64,000 nucleotides of DNA, taken from positions 186,001 to 250,000 of the IMG/VR virus record IMGVR_UViG_3300013104_000001; one strand, 5' to 3'. Below, one piece after another: positions 1 to 6,352 of the stretch (positions are counted from its first letter, which is position 1; each line of letters starts with the position of its first letter). The notes under the pieces are model-generated. The model was not told where the DNA came from. It saw only the letters and a list, made by a program, of their open reading frames with translations, and did not search any database. Position numbers and translations under genes: made by a program. Source of the stretch: a virus.

Positions 1-2
1 AT

Positions 3-137
3 TTCCGTCGTTTCAATGACGAAGGCCATCTGCTGTTTGCTTTCTTCCCTGCCAGTGGCATCCTTGAGATCGCTCACGGTTATGAAGAGACCATCGATCT
101 GACTGTGGTACTTACCCTGCGCGAGCGTCAGCAGTAA
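3..137 (+). CDS. C-terminal fragment of unknown protein, cut by window edge
   Basis: The reading frame is open from base 3 to a TAA at 135-137; its start lies outside the window. The 44 visible residues (LLFAFFPASGILE, then TVVLTLRER) resemble the middle of the next larger gene at 262-825 (MLFAYNTETGIIR, then FEVTLYLSKR), so the two are probably paralogues. The stop overlaps the ATG of the following small gene (TAATG), which indicates translational coupling. The function is unknown. Confidence 0.6.
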   Translation, partial: FRRFNDEGHLLFAFFPASGILEIAHGYEETIDLTVVLTLRERQQ

Positions 138-259
138 TGCCGTGCGCTGGTTTAGATGATCGCAACGTCCGCTTTGAAAGGGCCGTTGCTAAACGTGAGA
201 AGCGTGAAAGGAAGAAAGCTGAATCCTGGGCGCGCCTCGTCGCTCAAAGCAGGAAGTAA
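137..259 (+). CDS. Small basic protein, 40 aa
   Basis: The ATG at 137 overlaps the upstream stop in a TAATG arrangement and the frame ends at TAA 257-259, just before the next gene at 262. The product is very basic, with a Lys/Arg/Glu-rich centre (KREKRERKKAESW), and is probably one charged helix. There is no strong ribosome site, so translation would depend on coupling. The function is unknown, and the tight packing is the main support. Confidence 0.5.
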   Translation: MPCAGLDDRNVRFERAVAKREKRERKKAESWARLVAQSRK

Positions 260-261
260 TC

Positions 262-825
262 ATGATTGTTGAGACTACAGTCAAAACAGATTCGTCTAAA
301 CAACTGCGGTACCCTTTGATCACATTAGCGCTTACTGCGATTACCGAAGAGCAGCGTCAGCAGTATCCTGCTGTGACTTCTAAAGTAGTGCCTGTAATTG
401 ACGGCGTGCAAAAGAAATTCCAGCCATCTCGGTTTGGCAACAAAAATGTTTTATCACTTTACGAAGATGATAAAATGCTCTTTGCGTATAATACCGAAAC
501 TGGCATTATTCGTTTCAGTCCTGATTGTCAGAAAAAGGTGATCTTTGAGGTTACCTTGTATCTGTCTAAGCGGGCTAATGTACCAATGACTGAAGAAGAA
601 CTCGTCAAGGGCGGTGCATACACGCACTATAAAGGCGGATGCTATAAGGTTGTTGGGTTTACGAACCTACATGCAAAAGACAACCCGCAGTTCATCCCGC
701 AGGTCGTGTATCATTCGATCAGCCCTAATGATCCCGATAACTGGTACTCACGCCCTATGGCGGAGTTCCTGGAAAAGTTCAGGCCGATGACGCCTGAAGA
801 TGTACTGACCTCAACAGGTCAATAA
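262..825 (+). CDS. Unknown phage protein, 187 aa
   Basis: The start is preceded by AGGAAG at good spacing. The central part (around residues 72-100) matches the fragment at the window's left edge, suggesting a small tandem paralogue family. No catalytic motif, signal peptide or membrane segment is visible. It looks like a soluble mixed alpha/beta protein with many Pro and Tyr residues near the C-terminus. The function is unknown. Confidence 0.75.
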   Translation: MIVETTVKTDSSKQLRYPLITLALTAITEEQRQQYPAVTSKVVPVIDGVQKKFQPSRFGNKNVLSLYEDDKMLFAYNTETGIIRFSPDCQKKVIFEVTLYLSKRANVPMTEEELVKGGAYTHYKGGCYKVVGFTNLHAKDNPQFIPQVVYHSISPNDPDNWYSRPMAEFLEKFRPMTPEDVLTSTGQ

Positions 826-892
826 CGGGTATACGTACCCACGGTGTTACGACACCACCCAAACTACTACTATCTACTACTAAGGAAATATC

Positions 893-1996
893 ATGACTGT
901 AATTGTTAAGCTTACCTCCGGCGAAAACAAAGCCGATCAAAATGTCAGCAAAGGGTTTGAACTGATCCCTATCGCTGCAGGTATGCGTGTTGTATTTAGC
1001 CGTGATGAAGAAGGCGATGGCTGGTTGAATGTCCATGGTGATAACGGGCATGGCGAACAGCATGTGATGATGGCTATTCCTGTACTGGGTAATGCCTACG
1101 TCATGGACTCTGGTAAGACCATCGCCAGTTTCTCATCGGCAAACATCCCCGATCCTAAACCAATCGACCCGCTTGATTACTATCGTGGTCAAAGTGACAT
1201 CCAGGAACCAAAGGATGAAGACGGTTTTGTCATTCGTGGTGACGGCGCGGTGCACTTACATGGTGATGTTAAAGTCACGGGCAGTTCCGCTAACCAATCA
1301 CAGGTTGACGAATCATACCCGGATGATATCACCGACCCGCAGGACGAGCGTCTGAAGAAAGCCGATAGTTCGCGCGTAAATGAGACGTATAAGACTATCT
1401 GCATGATTCTCGCTGGCGAACCTTCAATACCGGACAATCGCGAAGAACACATGTTTGTGATGGGTTTAGCTGCTGCCATTGAAAGCTTCCGTGCTATGAA
1501 GACAAAACATCGTCCAACCATTGGATTGTCTTATATCGGTAGCGTAGTGTGTCCTCGTGATAAGCTCGACAAGCTACGTAATCATTTCCGTCTGGTCGAC
1601 TCACCGGTGTCGTTAGACATCAGATCAAATGATGATAATTACATCACCGAATATTCTATCCAGACTTACTACAACCGCAACGATGTAGATGAAGCGGAGA
1701 TGTTGCTGTTGCGTAATCTGCGCAGTAAGCAGACTGGTCTGGTGAAGAACGTGATCGACAAGATCATCAAGTATTTCAAAGCCGGCGTGTCAGTCGTGCC
1801 ATTGGAACCTGCAACGTTGATCACCAATACTCAACGTGAGCAGATCAAACGCGAGCTTTACAAAGTGCTGGGTCGTCATTTCAGCTTTATTCTGGCTGAT
1901 GAAAAGGACACTGGTGAAAACCCAAACTCTGACGAGGTGTTTGGTCCTGAATCGGCGCTGTACACGCATGTGGTAATCAGATTTGACCGCGGTTAG
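893..1996 (+). CDS. Unknown phage protein, 367 aa
   Basis: AAGGAAA lies at good spacing before the ATG. The N-terminal 100 residues are beta-rich, followed by an acidic Pro/Asp linker (about 95-150, with DGAVHLHGDVKV) and a mostly helical C-terminal half. The HLHGDVKVTGSS stretch resembles beta-solenoid-like phage decorations, but this is weak. No enzymatic motif was recognised. It is the last gene before the RNA-rich intergenic region. Confidence 0.8.
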   Translation: MTVIVKLTSGENKADQNVSKGFELIPIAAGMRVVFSRDEEGDGWLNVHGDNGHGEQHVMMAIPVLGNAYVMDSGKTIASFSSANIPDPKPIDPLDYYRGQSDIQEPKDEDGFVIRGDGAVHLHGDVKVTGSSANQSQVDESYPDDITDPQDERLKKADSSRVNETYKTICMILAGEPSIPDNREEHMFVMGLAAAIESFRAMKTKHRPTIGLSYIGSVVCPRDKLDKLRNHFRLVDSPVSLDIRSNDDNYITEYSIQTYYNRNDVDEAEMLLLRNLRSKQTGLVKNVIDKIIKYFKAGVSVVPLEPATLITNTQREQIKRELYKVLGRHFSFILADEKDTGENPNSDEVFGPESALYTHVVIRFDRG

Positions 1997-2107
1997 TATT
2001 TTTATACATGTAATAACCTTTATATGTAACTCCCGGATGTCTGTTTATTTCTCTCCGAGATGATGGACTAGTTAGCCACCACTACGTACCTGGAGTTATC
2101 TTGAGTT
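1997..2107. other. Intergenic stretch with TATATG element
   Basis: AT-rich spacer after the 893-1996 gene. It contains TTATATGTAAC at 2020-2030, an 11-base string repeated exactly at 11097-11107 downstream of phuZ. A TATG core within it could act as a late promoter for the RNA that follows. No open reading frame of note is present. Confidence 0.3.
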
Positions 2108-2190
2108 CGGCAGGGTCGTCAGTTATCTGTATGTAGATGCGCTAGACTTCGGTCTGGTATTTCAACAGGTAGCTCCCTGCCGGCTCCTTT
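2108..2190 (+). ncRNA. Structured RNA closed by an 8-bp stem, ending in a T run
   Basis: CGGCAGGG (2108-2115) pairs perfectly with CCCTGCCG (2175-2182). Inside is a UUCG-capped hairpin, CTAGAC-TTCG-GTCTGG (2142-2157). The outer stem is followed by a T-rich run (2188-2193), so the element could be both a small RNA and its own terminator. It does not fit a tRNA: no TTC-type T loop is visible. The gap from 1997 to 2340 otherwise holds nothing I recognise. Confidence 0.45.
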
Positions 2191-2340
2191 TTTCGATTTG
2201 TACGATTCTCTTCTAGGCTGTTTACCTCTGGTAGGAAATAGATTGAAGACGGCCATGCGAATCACTTTTGGAAGTGCCTACTATACACACGAAGTTTGAT
2301 CTACCAGTAACATCGAATAACACCGCAATGAGGAAGTACA

Positions 2341-2523
2341 ATGGATAAGCAAAGAGAAGATTCAATCGTTGAGATGATGACGCTCGCTCAACGGTTAAAC
2401 AATTTAACGGTTGGGATGCAAGTCCGTAAAGCCCAGATGATGTCAGGTGCTACACAAACTGCAGCTGAAGCAATCAGTAAAGCGCAGTGTGCAGCCAAGA
2501 CAGATCCGGGTAGTAAAAAGTGA
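2341..2523 (+). CDS. Small protein, 60 aa
   Basis: GAGGAAG lies just upstream of the ATG. The product is Met/Gln/Lys-rich and probably helical (MTLAQRLNNLTVG, then AAEAISKAQ). No motif is recognised. It sits alone between two structured RNA segments and may be one of the short host-take-over genes such phages carry, which is inference only. Confidence 0.6.
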   Translation: MDKQREDSIVEMMTLAQRLNNLTVGMQVRKAQMMSGATQTAAEAISKAQCAAKTDPGSKK

Positions 2524-2531
2524 TGATGATT

Positions 2532-2661
2532 GGGCGTGGAGAGTGCAGGCTACCGATGATGCCAAACTCTGTTGTTCTACGCCCGATCACATCTAGAACA
2601 CAGGACAGTTCTCGATACGGGGGACACTGTAAACACCTGGGGTAGAAGTCCCAACCGTATC
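2532..2661 (+). ncRNA. Structured RNA with two adjacent long hairpins
   Basis: The first hairpin pairs GGGCGT (2532-2537) with ACGCCC (2579-2584) and has a nested AGAGT/ACTCT stem. The second pairs GATACGG (2614-2620) with CCGTATC (2655-2661) and has a nested GGGAC/GTCCC stem. AGAAC/GTTCT forms a small hairpin between them. There is no good open reading frame. It probably is a small RNA or the leader of the next gene; the class is not recognised. Confidence 0.4.
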
Positions 2662-2711
2662 TTACTCACGCACCTACTCACTTACCACTTACGCACGCAC
2701 TGAGGTTCATC

Positions 2712-2990
2712 ATGCATTACACATTGCAGATCTATAGCCAACAAGGCCTTATTCCAGGGTCTCATGAAAACCAGCGGTTCATTCCGTTGCATGGTCCGTA
2801 CAACATCTACCCAATGGGTGGTGATCGTACTTACGATACGGAAAATCCAATTCCTGCTGACGTTCGCTACGTTGTGCATTACAACGACGATGCCGGTGAA
2901 AACCAGACAGCATGGATTCATGAAACCGATCATGCATTTATTTTAAACAGCGATGGTAAGACGTTCCGAACGATCCACCGCCCTCGCTGA
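2712..2990 (+). CDS. Unknown protein, 92 aa
   Basis: GAGG lies at suitable spacing before the ATG. The product is rich in His, Tyr and Asp (RYVVHYNDDAGENQTAWIHE) and looks like a small beta-sheet protein. The family was not recognised. It is flanked on both sides by structured, apparently non-coding DNA. Confidence 0.65.
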   Translation: MHYTLQIYSQQGLIPGSHENQRFIPLHGPYNIYPMGGDRTYDTENPIPADVRYVVHYNDDAGENQTAWIHETDHAFILNSDGKTFRTIHRPR

Positions 2991-3001
2991 GTAACAAACA
3001 A

Positions 3002-3149
3002 TGACACCTGTCACAGCCGCTTAAGCGCGCAGAAGATGACCAGTGCTTAGTAGCGTTGCTGGGGTTAACACAGACCGAGAGCGGTCGGTTCGTTGATCTC
3101 GGTATTAGCTCGTCGCCTCTTGAGCCACGTGAAACTCGTGGGGGTGTCA
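3002..3149 (+). ncRNA. Structured RNA with 7-bp closing stem
   Basis: TGACACC (3002-3008) pairs with GGTGTCA (3143-3149), enclosing two local hairpins: ACCGAG/CTCGGT (3074-3079 with 3098-3103) and CCACG/CGTGG (3125-3129 with 3137-3141). This multibranched arrangement repeats the style of the other gaps in 1997-6908. The short overlapping reading frames here look like chance. The RNA class is unknown. Confidence 0.4.
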
Positions 3150-3221
3150 CCTTATTAAATCAGGTAATAAAAGGTCATGTACTCATCGTTCTGACACGCT
3201 GTCAATTATACGGAGTTTACC

Positions 3222-3527
3222 ATGAACCTTTATTTAGTTGAAAGAACTGATGCGTTTGCGCTTGAAGAATATCGCAATCTGGTAGTGGCGGCTGAGAATG
3301 AAGACGATGCACGACACATGCATCCGTTTCACTTTGATCGCCGCGATAAATCAGACTTCGGTATAGATCATCTAGCGATGTCTAAAAAGGATATTGCGAA
3401 AGATGACTGGGAAGAGTGGGCTTGGGTCCCCCTGAGCGAACTCTCTACCATGCTGCGAGTGACCTTAATCGGTACTTCGCATCTGACAACACCAACCATC
3501 ATTCTAGTAGACAACTCGTTTACCTGA
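3222..3527 (+). CDS. Unknown protein, 101 aa
   Basis: A GGAG site precedes the ATG. The N-terminus (MNLYLVERTDAFALEEYRN) followed by VVAAENEDDARHMHP resembles small phage proteins that begin with a strand-helix-strand unit and an E-D-A-R segment, a pattern common in uncharacterised phage families. No catalytic residues were recognised. A short GC hairpin (CCGGG/CCCGG, about 3534-3550) follows the stop. Confidence 0.7.
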   Translation: MNLYLVERTDAFALEEYRNLVVAAENEDDARHMHPFHFDRRDKSDFGIDHLAMSKKDIAKDDWEEWAWVPLSELSTMLRVTLIGTSHLTTPTIILVDNSFT

Positions 3528-3642
3528 TTTAAGTCCGGGGTAACACCCGGACACCTTCTTTAGTTTTTAATAACAAGAATGACGTAGTATATTGAGAGCA
3601 GCCTCTCAACTTTAAATTATAAAAATGTAAAAGGAATAAGTT

Positions 3643-4302
3643 ATGTCTACCGAATTATCAATCACTCGTGCGCTGGCGACTATCAAGTCACTGAACGTGC
3701 GTATTAAGAACCTGACCGTTAAACAAGTCGTGACACTGCCAACGGCAGGTACCGGTCGTGATTTGACCATTATCAATAACCCAGATGTCACTGCTGATCG
3801 CGCAGAAGAGATGATCAAGTCTAACTGGCAGGCGCTGCAGGACATCATTGAGGCACGTGACGCTATCCGTGCTGCGGTAATCCAGGCCAATGCTACCACC
3901 ATCGTTAAGTTGGGTGGTAAAGAATACACCATCGTTCAACTGCTGGATAAGAAAGCCGGTCTGAACGATCAGAAAGAGCTGGTTAAAGTTCTGAAGAAGA
4001 ACCAGGCCAACACCAACTCTGTGTACAAGCAGCAGGATGAGATCTATCAGCGCCATCTGGGCAATGTTCGCTCAGAAGCTCTCTCTGGTAATAAGAAGCA
4101 GGATGATGAATCACTGCGTCCGTATACCGCGCCAATTGAGATGCGTATGAAGCCTGGGATCATTGATCCACTGAAAGCATCAGATCTCATCGACGCACTC
4201 GAAACAGAAATCTCTGACTTCGAACTGAACGTCGATTACGCGTTGTCTGAAGCTAACGCGATCACTAAGATCACGGTAGAGCTTGGCAACGTAAAGCTCT
4301 AA
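3643..4302 (+). CDS. Unknown helical protein, 219 aa
   Basis: AAAAGGAATA gives a strong ribosome site. The product is mainly helical with probable coiled coil across residues 5-60 and 100-140 (for example KKAGLNDQKELVKVLKKNQ). The C-terminus (ALSEANAITKITVEL) is strand-like. The layout recalls the DIP1984/septicolysin-type small helical proteins, but the match is only in general pattern. It is the last gene before the permuted tRNA region, and its high-frequency codons suggest good expression. Confidence 0.8.
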   Translation: MSTELSITRALATIKSLNVRIKNLTVKQVVTLPTAGTGRDLTIINNPDVTADRAEEMIKSNWQALQDIIEARDAIRAAVIQANATTIVKLGGKEYTIVQLLDKKAGLNDQKELVKVLKKNQANTNSVYKQQDEIYQRHLGNVRSEALSGNKKQDDESLRPYTAPIEMRMKPGIIDPLKASDLIDALETEISDFELNVDYALSEANAITKITVELGNVKL

Positions 4303-4365
4303 TGGTATAACCCCGAATAAAAAATCTTGTCTTCGTTTGACGAAAGATCAAACACCGCCTTCTGA

Positions 4366-4394
4366 TGGCCAGATGGAAGTAAAATAACTGGCCA
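4366..4394 (+). repeat. Perfect 7-bp hairpin before the tRNA 3' half
   Basis: TGGCCAG (4366-4372) pairs with CTGGCCA (4388-4394). It ends three bases before TTTAACA, which would enter the anticodon loop of the permuted tRNA. A second hairpin, CACCAA/TTGGTG (4473-4496), lies just after the tRNA 5' half, so the two open ends of the permuted tRNA are each capped by a hairpin. Confidence 0.5.
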
Positions 4395-4397
4395 ACC

Positions 4398-4472
4398 TTT
4401 AACATCTGTGTGTCGCAGGTTCGATTCCTGTTAGCCTGAAAAGGCTATAGCTCAGTTGGTAGAGCAACAGAA
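4398..4472 (+). tRNA. Circularly permuted tRNA gene (3' half upstream of 5' half)
   Basis: Read in the order 4441-4471 then 4405-4440, the sequence gives an almost textbook class I tRNA. The acceptor is AAGGCTA/TAGCCTG (6 of 7 pairs), then T8 A9, D stem GCTC/GAGC with loop AGTTGGTA, A26 and anticodon stem ACAGA/TCTGT (5 of 5). The variable loop is GTGTC, the T stem GCAGG/CCTGT and the T loop TTCGATT. In the DNA the 3' half (4405-4438) comes first and is joined by only AA to the 5' half (4441-4471), so the break lies in the anticodon loop. No other 5' or 3' partner half exists nearby. No CCA is encoded. TTTAACA before the 3' half would supply most of the loop, but base 37 would then be C, so I do not assign an anticodon. 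The sequence facts are direct; function is inference. Confidence 0.68.
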
Positions 4473-4840
4473 CACCAAACAATGCTGATCTTGGTGATCA
4501 TAGAGCGAGTGCCATAGGCTCCTCAAAACTATGGGCTAAAGCTTAACGTTGTAACGTGTAAAGATTAAAGGTATAAAGCTTTAAAGTTATAAACTTCTAA
4601 AGATGTAGTGTCCGGTAGCCCTGTGTGGCACGGACTATAAAGTTTAAACCTTTAAGCAAATCCCGGTCAAACGGTAATGTGGGTTGTGGTCGCCACGATC
4701 GCCGCCGGGCTGTCTTGCGGAGACAAGATTTTCCCTTTTAGTAGTAAACCTGACGGATGACTCGTATATCCTCCGGCCCCGTCTAAGGTAAAGCGAGTGT
4801 CATACGACGCTAGCGAGGAGCTTGTATCAAGGTACACTCC
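4473..4840 (+). other. Non-coding tail after the permuted tRNA
   Basis: This gap has no convincing gene. It holds a CACCAA/TTGGTG hairpin (4473-4496), CCATAG/CTATGG, a TCCG/CGGA hairpin around 4605-4635 and CTTG/CAAG followed by ATTTT near 4713-4730. An AT-rich stretch (4560-4600) carries repeated TAAAG words. I looked for group I intron core elements and found only partial resemblances. It could be the remainder of the precursor of the permuted tRNA. Confidence 0.35.
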
Positions 4841-4987
4841 ATGAGAATTGAATATTTCCAACGTAATGGCTCTTCTGTATACATGCTCAATGGTAAACCG
4901 ATGAGCGTTGAAGAAAGTCGTAAGTATCGTAAACTATGTGAAGCGGCTTACATACGTTGGCAACAGAATCAGACCGTACGCACTTAA
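4841..4987 (+). CDS. Small protein, 48 aa
   Basis: Open frame from the ATG at 4841 to the TAA at 4985-4987, with AAGG a little far upstream. The product (MRIEYFQRNGSSVYMLNG, then SRKYRKLCEAAYIRW) has an N-terminal strand region and a basic helix, a composition unlike random sequence. It may be complete, or the first part of an interrupted gene whose remainder lies around 5226-5330. The function is unknown. Confidence 0.5.
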   Translation: MRIEYFQRNGSSVYMLNGKPMSVEESRKYRKLCEAAYIRWQQNQTVRT

Positions 4988-5001
4988 CCTAAGGAAACCT
5001 T

Positions 5002-5152
5002 GCGACTGTGTCTACACAACTTGATCCAAGATGATGACGGTAAACACTAGCATTATCTTGGCAATGGGTGAACGCTGAATCTTCAGCACGACCATTTGAT
5101 GGGGCTGATTCCCCCATTGACGTAATTGCTTTATGCAGCTTAGACACATCGC
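5002..5152 (+). ncRNA. Large multibranched structured RNA
   Basis: GCGACTGTGTCT (5002-5013) pairs with AGACACATCGC (5142-5152) over 11 bp with one bulged C. Inside are CCAAGAT/ATCTTGG, an AATGG/CCATT stem carrying GCTGAA-TC-TTCAGC, and ATGGGG/CCCCAT. This is a compact four-way-junction fold with no competing gene. A further stem, CAAACAC/GTGTTTG (about 5173-5179 with 5208-5214), follows. I do not recognise a known class. Confidence 0.5.
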
Positions 5153-5295
5153 ACACAACTAAGTCGATGCTAGCCAAACACACAAAGAACTATCAGCGAC
5201 TGGGGTAGGTGTTTGATTACGACGCCATGATCAGATTATTCAACTAAAAGGCGGACGTAAGGGCCGTTATTCTTTTGAGCCTAAAGTAGTAAAGA

Positions 5296-5344
5296 AAACC
5301 CCCCTGGTGATTTCTTCCCCGGATTTGCATTAGGGGGTTTTTCT
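5296..5344 (+). terminator. Intrinsic terminator before the P-loop gene
   Basis: AAAACCCCC (around 5296-5304) pairs with GGGGGTTTTT (5333-5342), giving a stem with a T-rich 3' arm. It lies between the structured RNA region and the gene at 5380 and would end transcripts of the RNA island's first part. The loop is long, about 28 bases, and contains a further CCCC/GGGG possibility. Confidence 0.55.
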
Positions 5345-5379
5345 GATAACTGTGTAGTTATTCCTTTAAGGAAACAATC

Positions 5380-5898
5380 ATGACTTCTACGACAACGCCT
5401 CTCAATTGGAAGGCTATTGTGCAAGAGCTTGAACGCGGTATAGATCAGATTAGAAAAAACAAACATCATTTACGCTGCGGTGGCACTAAGCCAATGCAGT
5501 TACGTGAGTTTTTTACCATTGGTGTTAAAGGCCCACGACAATCAGGTAAGTCGGTTTGGATCATGCGTTATATCGCTGAACATCCAGCTGCACTTGTCGT
5601 AATGCCTAACGATTCATTACGTGATGAATTCATCCAACGTGCCTCAACAGGCGAATTTGCTTTCTCTGTCAAATTGGAAGATTATACACCAATGTCAGCA
5701 GAAGCTTTAGATCGCATGGTGATCACTGCCAAAGAACTAAATAAAATGATTAAGGCAGATGAGAAGTTAGCTGCAAAGCCTTCTCGTGTGATTATCGATG
5801 GTGCGTACTGGATCTTTAATAACGTTCGTATTACTAAGTACTATGAATGGCTTGGTAAACAGAGCGATGATTATATCGACTCAATTATGATCGACTGA
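5380..5898 (+). CDS. P-loop NTPase-like protein, 172 aa
   Basis: AAGGAAA precedes the ATG. Residues 51-58, GPRQSGKS, form a Walker A motif, and 137-140 (VIID, after hydrophobic residues) form a Walker B-like strand. At 172 residues it is short for a helicase or terminase and contains only a core nucleotide-binding fold. The GPRQSGKS form recalls P-loops of terminase-like and AAA-type phage ATPases. It lies within the RNA island, between two tRNA-like regions, so a nucleic-acid role is possible but not shown. Confidence 0.75.
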   Translation: MTSTTTPLNWKAIVQELERGIDQIRKNKHHLRCGGTKPMQLREFFTIGVKGPRQSGKSVWIMRYIAEHPAALVVMPNDSLRDEFIQRASTGEFAFSVKLEDYTPMSAEALDRMVITAKELNKMIKADEKLAAKPSRVIIDGAYWIFNNVRITKYYEWLGKQSDDYIDSIMID

Positions 5899-5903
5899 AT
5901 AAC

Positions 5904-5977
5904 GGACAGGTGTTTTGGTTAAGGCGATGCGCCAACCAGGTAATCAGAACTTTGTGAGATAGCCCTCACCCTGTCCA
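5904..5977 (+). ncRNA. tRNA-sized cloverleaf-like element lacking a T loop
   Basis: GGACAGG (5904-5910) pairs with CCTGTCC (5970-5976), seven base pairs at exactly tRNA spacing, followed by A and CC. GTGAG/CTCAC (5954-5958 with 5965-5969) stacks directly on the acceptor as a T stem would, but its loop is ATAGCC, not a TTC loop. The D and anticodon arms are replaced by a GGTT/AACC plus GGCG/CGCC hairpin. It is probably a tRNA-derived or tRNA-mimicking RNA rather than a working tRNA. Confidence 0.4.
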
Positions 5978-5982
5978 CCTAT

Positions 5983-6093
5983 ACCCGAGTCGTCTAACGG
6001 CTAAGATACTACCAACAGCATTTCGGTAAAGGACTAACTTAACCTTTACCCAACACATGGTAGGGATGGGTGGTTCAACTCCACCTCTCGGGC
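5983..6093 (+). tRNA. tRNA-like gene with a 38-base hairpin insertion in the anticodon loop
   Basis: D stem GTCT/AGAT (5992-5995, 6004-6007) with loop AACGGCTA, anticodon stem CTACC/GGTAG (6009-6013, 6059-6063), variable loop GGATG, T stem GGTGG/CCACC and T loop TTCAACT (6074-6080) are all in standard positions. The acceptor pairs CCCGAG with CTCGGG, one base out of register, so it is imperfect. Between the anticodon-stem strands there are 45 bases instead of 7. Within them GGTAAAGG and CCTTTACC form a perfect 8-bp hairpin (about 6025-6050). The insertion has no group I intron size. The D-arm style resembles Glu/Asp tRNAs, but no anticodon can be assigned. Confidence 0.5.
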
Positions 6094-6107
6094 TCTATTC
6101 TCGAATC

Positions 6108-6168
6108 GCCAGTTAGCGTAACTTCGTGACGGCTTCACCCTCATAGAGGCTGTTATACGTTGACTGGC
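6108..6168 (+). ncRNA. Long hairpin with two side hairpins upstream of the hammerhead
   Basis: GCCAGT (6108-6113) pairs with ACTGGC (6163-6168), and the stem continues with G-U pairs to about 14-15 bp. Its end opens into two small hairpins, GTGA/TCAC and CCTC/GAGG, forming a three-way junction. It sits between the interrupted tRNA and the hammerhead motif. The class is unknown. Confidence 0.4.
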
Positions 6169-6190
6169 CCCTGCACCACCTGCTACACGT

Positions 6191-6352
6191 CGTACTCCCT
6201 GATGAGTTGCCCGACGTTAAATGGCACGAAACAGAGAGCGACATCTCCATCGGTGATTGAATATCAACCACGATGAGGATGAACAGATTAACATTGGGGG
6301 TTCTTCCTGCGCACCCGCGTTAATCTTGCGCTCTCTGTTGGAGATTCCTACG
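6191..6352 (+). ncRNA. Hammerhead ribozyme, type I, with long stem III insert
   Basis: CTGATGA at 6199-6205 is followed by stem II (GT-GCC/GGC-AC with one bulged T and the conserved G-C closing pair) and GAAA at 6228-6231. Stem III pairs 6231-6240 with 6329-6338 over ten perfect base pairs (ACAGAGAGCG / CGCTCTCTGT). The predicted cleavage site is GUU at 6337-6339, cutting before 6340. Stem I pairs CTCC (6195-6198) with GGAG (6340-6343) and, beyond a five-base bulge, CGTA (6191-6194) with TACG (6349-6352). All invariant core residues are present. The loop closing stem III is about 88 bases and may hold other RNA structure. Cleavage is predicted, not observed. Confidence 0.75.

Noticed and set aside
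2938-3241. Short open frames on both strands in the 2991-3221 gap
   Set aside because: No ribosome sites, and the sequence is better explained by paired stems of a structured RNA.
4398-4410. Assigning the permuted tRNA to Leu (anticodon TAA)
   Set aside because: TTTAACA before the 3' half would give TAA with C at position 37, which is atypical, and the short variable loop does not fit a leucine tRNA. The junction is unknown, so no anticodon is claimed.
4366-4650. A permuted group I intron around the tRNA halves
   Set aside because: Fragments near 4594-4640 resemble P7-type words (TAGTGTCC and GGACTATA), but they form a local hairpin in the wrong order and I could not find the P, Q, R and S elements in the order a permuted or normal group I intron needs.
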